From: Yponomeuta sedellus
Taxonomy: Eukaryota > Arthropoda > Insecta > Lepidoptera > Yponomeutidae
Length of the DNA stretch: 64,000 nucleotides
Reading direction: 5' to 3'
Assembly: GCA_934045075.1 (NCBI GenBank)
Contig: OW203745.1
Span: forward strand, 11,494,873 to 11,558,872
Below, in pieces: positions 56,376-64,000 of this stretch. The notes beneath the pieces were generated by a model that did not search any database, was not told the origin of the DNA, and saw only the letters and a program-made list of their open reading frames with translations. How positions within the stretch are numbered: position 1 is the stretch's first letter; each line of letters opens with the position of its first letter. The translations under genes were made by a program, and so were the position numbers.

Positions 56376-56598
56376 CAGAATGGAAGCGTGTGAAAACCCG
56401 CGGTAAACTTGTCAGTTACCTAAATTTAATAAATAAAGTACCTACACTTAATAAATCTTATCTTATCTAATATAAACACATGAGGAGGAATGCCGTTTTC
56501 TCCTTTATAAAAAACCACTAATAAATCATAATAGGTACATTATTCAAGTCAATGGTAATGGTAACGGTAAAGGTAATGGGCCTTTTGACCATATTTTA

Positions 56599-57651
56599 AT
56601 GATTATTATAAATGCTTTGATTCATTGTATACGTGTAGCGCTTCAACAAAGCCTCATTGTTATTATGACATTAATTATTAATGAACTCTATCCTAATGTC
56701 ACTGTAAAACTAAGGTACTTTAAAAGCGCGTATTCATCATTCGACTGTCTATCGAAAATGACGCTCCAAGTGTTTTACTCGAAGACATTTCCGATTTTGC
56801 TAACATGCCAGATCTATGGCATCTGTGGCAGCATAAGTGACGCTAGCCAGTCTGGGTGGAACAAATTCAAGAAGTATTTCATATTGACTAACTGCTTATT
56901 CCAATTAATTTCTAATACAATACTCCCCTTTATTATTGAGTATTTTCAGGGCAAATGTATTTATGATAGTAATTTTATATTAACGTTCGTAGCACTCGGT
57001 CTCAGCGTGGCTAGATTAACAGTTCTTTGTACCATGTTGCTGCAACTGCGTTGCCACGAAAGATACAAAGCAACCATTAGCAAAATGTTTGAGGATTCTC
57101 AGGTCGATATCAAGGACGTAAACTTCAGAGGAGCCAAATGTGTATATTGTTTCTTGGTATTTGCTTGGTTCATTAATGTATTTATAGTGTTGTGTTCAGT
57201 CGAAGGGTCATTATTCAGTTGGATAATGAAGTGTCTGCTTACTAAGTTCTTGGAGCAGGTTCTGTGTTTGTGCTACCTCAAATCCAGTTTGCTCGTCCTC
57301 GTTTCGGTCGTGATTTTACGTGAATTCAACCAGAACCTTGCAAATATTGAGCACCACTTATCCATTCATGGCCGCGGCGGTAACTGGGAAAATTATTTTA
57401 AAAAGTTGAAATTGCAGCTTTTGATTGTGATGGGGTATACGCGGGATGTGTCTGATATTGTAGGCCCCTCTTTATGTGTTATGGTAACAGGCGGAATGTT
57501 GTTTATTTGCATATTGGTTTACCCAGCCTTAGTCATATTTTTGCAACGCGGGTTTAGTCTAATGCCCCATGGTACAGCCTTGATGATGTGCAGTGTAAAT
57601 TTCTTGACGGCTTTGTTTTTGACTGACAGTTGTAATTCTTTAATGAATGAG
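56599..57651 (+). CDS. Gustatory receptor, exon 1
   Basis: Encodes the bulk of an insect gustatory receptor, a seven-helix plasma-membrane protein of chemosensory neurons that acts as a ligand-gated cation channel in this family. Hydrophobic segments lie at residues of about 93-114, 126-150, 181-200, 214-240, 290-315 and 325-345, with a long polar loop (REFNQNLANIEHHL...) between the fourth and fifth, as in the family. The exon ends in frame at GAG before gtaagt (57652), a phase-0 donor. The frame is open from 56476. The first Met (56599) is the longest choice, but Met54 (56758) has a better context (aaaATG) and leaves the usual 40 residues before the first helix, so it may be the real start. 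A further upstream exon cannot be excluded. With exons 2 and 3 the protein is 403 residues from Met1 or 350 from Met54. The ligand cannot be inferred. Confidence 0.85.
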
Positions 57652-57685
57652 GTAAGTCTCTTTTACATTACTTTCGTTGTTACTG

Positions 57686-58060
57686 TTTTAATTATCATCA
57701 TCAACCCATTATGTTTCCACCGAGGGGCACGGGTCTCTTCCCTGAGAAAGGTATAGTCCATACTTCATCACGGGGGTCAAGTCCGGATTAGTGGAGGCTT
57801 GCAAGACTAGTGTCTGGTCTTATTGTCAGAAGTTTTGAAGCTGCCTAAGGCCTTTGACTTAGATTAACGACTGCCATCTATCGAAGGCAGCCGCCAACAT
57901 CTGCTTAGCGTGTTTTGCGAAGCACGGAACCGCTCGGAAAAATGCCACCAGCTTTAGTCTCAGACAGTCACCCATCCATGTACTAAACGCGCCCTGTATT
58001 GCTTTACCTTCGTGGTCGCTTAAGATCACTCAGGCAGCCGGGGTACGAGCAATTCTATGT
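57686..58060 (-). mobile_element. SINE-A subfamily 2, in receptor intron 1
   Basis: tcatcaacccattatgtttc, ccgaggggcacgggtctctt, gattagtggaggcttgcaag to ttaagatcactca. It begins only 35 bases after the exon 1 donor, and the exon frame runs into it if translated past the donor. Confidence 0.75.
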
Positions 58061-58244
58061 TATACGCGATTATTTAAAAAAGGCGCGGAAACCCGACATG
58101 TTTCAATAATGCGACTTTATTAAATAACTCCAAGTTAGGATTTGACCCTTTTTTCGAACGCTGCGTAGCGCAGTCCGATAGACAACGCTTAAAACCGTTT
58201 GTGTTAAAGAATTAATATGCTTCTATGTAGAGTAATGATTTAAT

Positions 58245-58505
58245 CAAAGTTTAGACTAGAGTGAGAGTTAAAGTGGAGATGGGCGGGACACTTGGCTAGA
58301 AGGGAAGACGGCCGTTGGACCAGGGCAGTATCTGAGTGGTGGCCAAGGGAGGGAAGGAGGTTGGTAGGCAGACCACCGACACGATGGTAAGACGACATCG
58401 TGAGGGTTGCGGGTCAGAGATGGATCAGATTAGCACAGGACCGTGAGGAATGGCGCAATAAAAAGGAGGCCTATGCCCAGCAGTGGGTTGATGTGGGCTG
58501 ATTAT
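58245..58505 (+). pseudogene. LINE C-terminus, in receptor intron 1
   Basis: Reads KWRWAGHLARREDGRWTRAV, REGRRLVGRPPTRW, a stop, DDIVRVAGQRWIRLAQDREE and WRNKKEAYAQQWVDVG. Its nucleotide end (gcccagcagtgggttgatgtgggctgatt) resembles the SINE-A tail (ccccagcagtgggg...ggttgata). Confidence 0.7.
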
Positions 58506-58529
58506 AGATATAGATAGATAGACTAGAGT

Positions 58530-58610
58530 GAATTTAATCGTAGCAAGTGGCAGTCCCTGGTCTCTGCCTACCCCTCTGGGATACAGGTGTGAGGCTATGT
58601 TATGTTGTTG
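58530..58610 (+). mobile_element. TATG-tail LINE, last 80 bases
   Basis: gtagcaagtggcagtccctg, ctgggatacaggtgtgagg then atgttatgttg: the same 3-prime end as at 9955 and 46365. Confidence 0.65.
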
Positions 58611-58729
58611 CCTAAGCACAGATATTTCAAAATTGTCAATTAAAACATACTGATAGAATAAATATATACGTAAAATTATTTTGTAATTGAGCAGAAGTTA
58701 CCTTTTATGCCGCATTAAGTAGCGCAAGT

Positions 58730-58850
58730 TGTTTTAGGGTTTCGGAGTCAAGAAGGTACCCTATAGTTTCACGGTGTCGTCAGTCCGTCTTTCTGTCCGC
58801 GGCTTAGCACAGAGCCAAGAAGTACCAGAATGCTACTTCGGAAAATTTGG
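58730..58850 (+). mobile_element. GGTTCCGT-type repeat fragment
   Basis: tttagggtttcggagtcaag, cgtcagtccgtctttctgtc. Confidence 0.45.
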
Positions 58851-59087
58851 CAAAGATATACATATCATCATCATCAGATATACATATACAAAAAAAATAT
58901 TTTTAGGTTTTTACTTGTAAACATGTAGGTAATTAAAATTATTTTACAATAATTATTAAGTAAAATTAATGTTTTTTTTTTACTTTTGAATACAATTAAC
59001 TATTTAATACCTTACACTTAAATAAGGGATGCAATATTTTTTTCATTTCTTACACTCTGAAAATAGTGTTGATTTGATCTGATTATT

Positions 59088-59133
59088 GGGTGGAAAATGC
59101 TGCATCCGTAGAGAAATGCAGCATTTTCCACCC
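59088..59133. repeat. Perfect 18-bp hairpin
   Basis: gggtggaaaatgctgcat (59088-59105) is complementary to 59116-59133 around 10 bases; ccgtagaga in the loop repeats again just after the hairpin. Confidence 0.75.
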
Positions 59134-59679
59134 TCCGTAGAGAGGGGAAAACTCATTCAAATTACTTCCCACCTAAGGGCCGGAATGAACTTTAAAAATA
59201 GAACTCGGGTCTTCTTAATACCTCGGGAATTATTCTTTCTACCCTCGATTAACAATCTACTATTGTCTCGTCTACACCGTAGTGTTAATTATCGTAGAAT
59301 TATCGTTTGAATGTGGTCGAAAACTACACATTTTTGATCTAATATTTCGATATGTTTGCGATATATTAGCTTCAAAGCGCAATTACTTGTTATTGAATGG
59401 TGTTTCCCCAAACCAGCTCTGTGGCTTAACCGGTGATTGTAGAAACATAACAAAAATCAAGTCAAGAACACATACAATGAACTTAACAGGAAAACCATTA
59501 CTGCTAACTAGGCTTTACAAATTAATGAGCAGCAGGAGACCAACTTATAAAAGGAAAACTTCGTAGAAATTCCAAGTAAAGTTTGTTAGTTCCTCAAAGC
59601 AGATTTAAACCCCTCTTTTTACGCAGATTTATCTTTAGAAATGTTATATCACAAATACAAAAACAACTTTTTGAAATAT

Positions 59680-59945
59680 GGCCGCCAATTGTACTATGTT
59701 CAATTGTAAATAATTTGTATTTGTTATTTTTTTCCAGTGTACAATAAATAATTTTTTTAATTAGCCTTGGCTGTGTCCCACTGCTGGGCACAGGCCTCCC
59801 CTTCAGATAAGAATAATATAAGAATATCTTATCTAAAATCCTATTCATTGCAACCTTGTAAATATTTTGTACTTGTTGTTTTTTTCCAGTGTGCAAAACA
59901 GAATATTCTTAGCTTATATCTTATTTATTGCAGTATCGGAGAGGT
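59680..59945 (+). mobile_element. LINE 3-prime UTR repeats, two partial copies
   Basis: tatggccgccaattgtacta ... ccagtgtacaataaataatt (59680-59755) and a second, tttttccagtgtgcaaaaca gaatattctta (59880-59915), around a cccactgctgggcacaggcc LINE-end piece. Confidence 0.5.
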
Positions 59946-60107
59946 CGATTGATTTTCCAAAAACTAATGTTTCATTGTGATGACGACAGTAAACGTGATC
60001 AGGTGAGTCATGACTCATGATACAAGTGTTTTTGAATTCTGTTTTATTGGGGCACCATTAAACTTACAATCATAATCATGTCAAATGAAAACAAAGTAAA
60101 TGTGATT

Positions 60108-60260
60108 TTTGGGTTCCGTAAGCAAAAGATAAAAAGGGACCCTCACAGGATTACTTTTTTTTCGTGCGACCATCTGTCCGTCGTCTCTCTATCTCCGTAG
60201 GCCCGTCTATCTGTCAATCTCCTTCGGCCCGCCCATCGGTCTGTCAAGACCATTTGTCCC
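60108..60260 (+). mobile_element. GGTTCCGT-type repeat
   Basis: tttgggttccgtaagcaaaa, gggaccctcacaggattact, then iterated gtccgtc / tctgtc pyrimidine-rich text. Confidence 0.45.
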
Positions 60261-60269
60261 GGAAACGTG

Positions 60270-61095
60270 GAGGTATCAAGTTGGACTTAAAATCATATAC
60301 AGTCCCCTGACGTTGTAAAACATTAAAAAAAAACCAAAAGGTTACGGAAGTTTATGCCGCAAAAAACGTGCATTTCGCTACTCAAGAGAATCAAAATTCA
60401 TAGAGTACTTCCTGTTAATCTAGAATTAGGAAATTTGACGAGTAACACCGTCTTATAGGTACCTACTACGAATACAGGAAAAATTATACATACCAATTAA
60501 ATCATAAAAAAATGTGTTTGAAGTTCAGACAACCCTCGGAAATAACTGCGAGACTCGATTACTAAACTATTTATAATATGTATGTACCTACCCACAAATT
60601 TGTACGGAACCCTCGATGCGCAGCTTATTTATAACATACGAGTATTTATACCTTAAACGGGTCTTATCGAGATTATTCACCCGTGACCACGTCAACTGTT
60701 ATTTATTTGTATTTTAAGTGATATTACTTATTTATTGGTTCATCTATCTATTTATTAAACTATATATTTATTGGTATGGACTACATCGTACCTTAGTATT
60801 CGTGTGACCAAGGGTCACTGGCTGAAAATCAGCGCTTTGGGCGAATGCCCTCAGCACAATGCTGAGCTCGCTGCCTTTTCCAGCAACAGGGACATACTGC
60901 GACTTATGTGAGCTAAGTTTTTTATTATTCTTTTTTGTTTTTTTACGTCCTTATTTTGAAGATTTGTATGAGGATTTTATGTTGTAATGTGGCTAACAAA
61001 TATGTGTATTTCTGTTGATGCAATAAACTTCTTCATCTTATTGCAATTCTGCGGAAATGTCGGGAATTAAAGTAATTATGTTTTAACTAATAAAT
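60270..61095. other. Receptor intron 1, mostly unassigned
   Basis: 60745-60900 contains ggctgaaaatcagcgctttg and gaatgccctcagcacaatgc, partly shared reversed with about 51690-51740 (gcgctgattttcagct), so a dispersed repeat. The rest is AT-rich. Confidence 0.35.
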
Positions 61096-61101
61096 AAGAA
61101 T

Positions 61102-61488
61102 AATAAATAATAAATACTCTCGTGGCCTAGTCGAACCGAGTGATTAGAATCAATCACTTGAGTTAAGCAACAACAGGCGCGGTCAGGTGCTGGATGGGTG
61201 ACCGTCCCGTGACTACCACTAGTGGTATTTTTCCGAGCGCTTCCGTGCTTCGCAAGGCACGTTAAGCCGTTGGTGCCGGCTGTCATATAATGGCAGTCGT
61301 AAAGCCATGTCAAAGGCCTTATGGGCGACTTGATAACTTCTGACAGTAAGGCTTGCCACTGTCTTACAATCCTCCACCAACCCGGACTTGGCCCCCGTGG
61401 TGGAGTATGGCCTAACCTTCCTGCGATGCAGGAAGAGATCCGTGCCCCAACAGTGGGGACATACAAGGGTTGATATCGAATAAATAAT
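61102..61488 (+). mobile_element. SINE-A, full length, 10-bp TSD, in receptor intron 1
   Basis: Head ctcgtggcctagtcgaaccg to tail gggttgatatcg; aataaataat at 61102-61111 and 61479-61488. The clearest intact 5S-like block in the window: ttaagcaacaacaggcgcgg, then gatgggtgaccgtcccgtga. Confidence 0.85.
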
Positions 61489-61635
61489 CCCGAATAGACC
61501 TTTTTAATGTCTAAATATATATTAGCATTGTGAATCAATATGAAATACGAATGATTTATTAGCTTTAAGAATATGATAATAATGGTCTGATGTCCTTTTA
61601 CAAATTCGTAACAATGGCCCTTTGTCTTTTTACAG

Positions 61636-61725
61636 ATTCGCTTTCTTTCCATGCAACATCGTCTTTCTGATATCCATATCGAAGCTTCTGGATTGTTTAC
61701 TATTACTAACAACACTTGGTTCAAT
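61636..61725 (+). CDS. Gustatory receptor, exon 2
   Basis: Thirty codons between a good acceptor (gtctttttacag) and donor (gtaagt), phase 0 at both ends. They read IRFLSMQHRLSDIHIEASGL then FTITNNTWFN. The ASGLF segment before the last helix is a hallmark of insect gustatory receptors (usually A-x-G-L-F-x-I/L-D). The exon is too short for ordinary ORF calling. Confidence 0.85.
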
Positions 61726-61814
61726 GTAAGTATTGAATGATTCAAAGAGTTCATGAATTATTTATTGGCTTTTGTAATACAAAAAACCCTGTCGAAATGT
61801 CATTCTAGTGACGT

Positions 61815-62085
61815 GTAATCAAAACTCGCCATACACATTGGACTCTAACTATGACCTTAGTACTTAAATACAACGCTCCATATATTAAAATATATGGGGC
61901 GTTTATCAATCTTCAAGTTTATTCGATGTTTTATACCTTTAACAATAAAACAAAAGACGGTATCTATATTTTTTATTATGAATGTAACTTGATTTTTCGC
62001 ATTTTTTCTAATAAATATATATATATATATATATTTATTAAAACTCGCCATATATATATATATATATATGGCGAGTTTTGATTAC
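61815..62085. mobile_element. MITE-like inverted repeat in receptor intron 2
   Basis: gtaatcaaaactcgccata at 61815-61833 is exactly complementary to 62067-62085. Inside, 62040-62079 is a perfect 40-bp palindrome (aaaactcgcc, 20 alternating A/T, ggcgagtttt). The element thus has three copies of its end, two forming the inner palindrome. Confidence 0.75.
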
Positions 62086-62374
62086 ATGTATATATATATA
62101 TACATATCATACCATTTGTGTAATTATAATTTATGACTAAACTATTACTTATTATGAATAAACTATTGAATTGAATTTTGGGATAAGACGAGATAAAAGT
62201 ATTTTTATGGTATTATCTTTAAAATAAATACGATGTCATAAATAACTGTTTTTCTATGTTTTCTGTGGTATAAAAGTAATACCGACAGCTTCAATCTAAG
62301 TTTGATGCAGGGTCCCCATTAGGTATAGGTACTCTCTATACTGTGCTGATTTTTAAAATTGTATTTTGTTTCAG

Positions 62375-62443
62375 TACGTCTCAACGATAATGATCTACGT
62401 TATAATACTAAAACAGATCGTTCCAAATCCACCAGACATGTAG
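62375..62443 (+). CDS. Gustatory receptor, exon 3 and stop
   Basis: After the acceptor gtattttgtttcag, 22 codons and TAG: YVSTIMIYVIILKQI then VPNPPDM. This is the seventh membrane helix. The family signature TYhhhhhQF appears in degenerate form (IYVIILKQI). No canonical aataaa follows closely, so the 3-prime UTR end is not identified. Confidence 0.85.
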   Translation, partial: YVSTIMIYVIILKQIVPNPPDM

Positions 62444-62825
62444 AACTTAATTACTGCGACCAAATAAGTAACTCAGTAAACTTTGATATTAAGAAATATG
62501 TAGAGGTATTATACAAGTAAAGTTAACGTATATTAAGCTTCCGGGAAGTTGGCAATGTCTTAACAATCCCTGAATTGTATTTAACAGAAGAACTACATGG
62601 TGGTTTTTCGGGCAAGCATAATCCAGTGAGAGGCGTGTTGCTAGAATATAGTAATAATTATTTGTGCTTTGTACAAAATACCCCTCGTCTGGGCGTTTTG
62701 TCACGTCATCCGCTGGTTACATCACACTGTAGCTTAGTTTGGTACCAGCGCAATTGATTGTGTTGTGTGTATTGTACTGTAGTAATGTAGGATTAACACT
62801 GCACATGCTCTACTTATTAAAATGC
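62444..62825. other. Downstream of the receptor, nothing recognised
   Basis: No feature supported; presumably contains the receptor 3-prime UTR. Confidence 0.35.
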
Positions 62826-62829
62826 CTAT

Positions 62830-63310
62830 TTAAAATAATAATTTCTTTTTATTATACGTCTGTCTGTTTTTATTATACGGTACGTCTGTGGAACGCGCTG
62901 CCGCTATACATTCGCCAGGCTCCGTCAGTCGGCGTCTTTAAGAGTAGAGTACAGGAACACTATCTTCATATTCAGAACAGTAAAGTGTAATTCCATTCGT
63001 AAGTATGTAAAAATATAAGTATTATGAAGTCTATTTATATGTTTATAAAGTCTATCTATTCATCTTTATACATGTGCTTAATTATTATATTGGTATATGT
63101 TTATGTTTATAATTATTGTACATATTAATACATAGTTTAATTTAAAAAATATATATTTGACATTAAAATATCACCTCACCGTTTGTGACTACCCCCCATC
63201 TTCTCCACGTCACCTGTTGGTTGGCTAGAATAAAATACTATTTAGTATTAAGCCCGCCAATTGTACAATCTTTACAGGTACAATAAAGAATTTAATAATA
63301 ATAAAAATAA
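62830..63310 (+). pseudogene. LINE C-terminus and 3-prime UTR (GCCGCCAATTGTA family)
   Basis: 62865-62987 reads VRLWNALPLYIRQAPSVGVF then KSRVQEHYLHI and a stop, the WNxLPxxIR...FKxxL end of insect non-LTR ORF2 proteins. The 3-prime module (taagcccgccaattgtacaa, caataaagaatttaataata) follows at 63245-63310. This links the orphan 3-prime modules elsewhere in the window to a LINE. Confidence 0.65.
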
Positions 63311-63434
63311 TTATCTCTTTTTAACGAAACCCTAGTCTAGCTAGGTCTCTTTTGACACCTAAATTAAACGTACGATTGTTTTTAAAATAATCTAAACTTG
63401 ACTAGAAAATTCTCCAAAAATTTATGAAAATGAC

Positions 63435-63720
63435 ATGAAACGACACAAAACGAAACGGAACGGAACGGAACGAAATGAATTTAAATGAAAAGGTTTTATT
63501 CAATCTAGCGCAGAAACTGCGGCTTAATCAACGTTACAATTCAAACAAGGTGTCCATTTCAAAATCTAGATCATATCGTACCATCGGGGTCTAGATTCCG
63601 CTAATGCAATATGGTACAATGACAATGGCATGAACATGGTGATTTAATTTTGGTGCTGCTTCAAGTCTGCGCGCGCTGATACATCGAACAATGCGGGCAT
63701 GTGCCCATGGCTTTCATTAT
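63435..63720 (-). mobile_element. Unidentified LINE 3-prime end with pentanucleotide tail
   Basis: The tail (63435-63490, aacgg/aacga/aatga units) adjoins gcgcagaaactgcggcttaa (also at 1265-1285), a 3-prime region, and the ORF end shared with 54190-54540. The minus strand gives the order ORF end, UTR with an aataaaacctttt motif, tail. Confidence 0.6.
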
Positions 63721-64000
63721 TTTCAAAGTCACATAAATCTGCGTATTCGTAGCAGCAATTACACACGCTAATGGCGATTCTTCAATCTCCACTGATATTA
63801 GTTTAAGCACCAGATGCTAAGTTTGGCTGGAAGATATCTCTCTTACGGGTAAGTTTGCCTTGTAACAATGTTAATGAATTTTTTTTTTCGAATCTATGGT
63901 TTCAATAAATTATTTATATTTATGGAGAGAAAATCAGTCTACTACAACCACTATTACCCTAATCTCTACCGAGAATTTCTGGTATGATTATTTTGTGTCC
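63721..64000. other. End of window, nothing recognised
   Basis: AT-rich, no feature supported. Confidence 0.35.

Noticed and set aside
61083..61754. 223-codon minus-strand frame
   Set aside because: It runs through a SINE-A copy and antisense to receptor exon 2; composition follows the SINE.

Overview
This is an AT-rich, intron-bearing animal nuclear window, almost certainly from a moth or butterfly. The evidence is the repeat content (5S- and tRNA-derived SINEs, RTE-like LINE ends with GAAGAAG or TATG tails, Helitron-like short elements ending near GGGTCAGCTAGT) and one insect gustatory receptor gene. Only that gene looks like an ordinary host gene. Nearly everything else is transposable-element sequence, much of it nested, separated by AT-rich stretches with no recognisable content.

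The host gene lies at 56599-62443 (+): a chemosensory gustatory receptor in three exons joined by phase-0 introns. Exon 1 encodes six of seven membrane segments, exon 2 the conserved GLF region, and exon 3 the last membrane segment and the stop. Both introns are loaded with SINEs, LINE ends and MITEs.

Layout: 0-6 kb holds a LINE-tail GGAAT array inside a SINE, SINE copies and LINE relics. 6.28-10.68 kb is a 4.4-kb element with perfect 33-bp terminal inverted repeats, inserted in a SINE and itself containing a broken RTE retrotransposon. 11-14 kb has tRNA-like SINEs, a Helitron-like element and MITEs. 15.5-17.3 kb is a satellite-like array of about 400-bp units. 20.0-21.4 kb is a tRNA-like SINE multimer inserted as one unit with a 5-prime inversion. 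25-31 kb has a perfect 45-bp hairpin, a Lys-rich peptide-coding repeat, a GGCACTTGTCC-motif element with a 44-codon ORF, and more SINEs. 31-41 kb has LINE ends, two TIR/TA-duplication MITEs, a deleted mariner and a minisatellite. 42.6-43.5 kb is a GC-rich 900-bp poly(A) retroposon with a 14-bp target duplication. 43.8-47.2 kb has two TATG arrays that are LINE tails and a tandem Helitron-like pair. 49.2-50.5 kb has a tandemly expanded LINE end inside a target duplication. The rest is the receptor region and a LINE relic with a pentanucleotide tail.

The main mechanistic picture is target-primed retrotransposition seen repeatedly. I read 8-14 bp target duplications around many insertions directly from the sequence. 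The SINEs share 3-prime ends with LINEs in the same window. Microsatellite arrays are LINE tails. One tRNA-like SINE family shows 5-prime inversions in most copies, as twin priming would produce. No rRNA gene, functional tRNA gene, CRISPR array or bacterial-type operon was seen. All element family names are by motif recognition, without database search.
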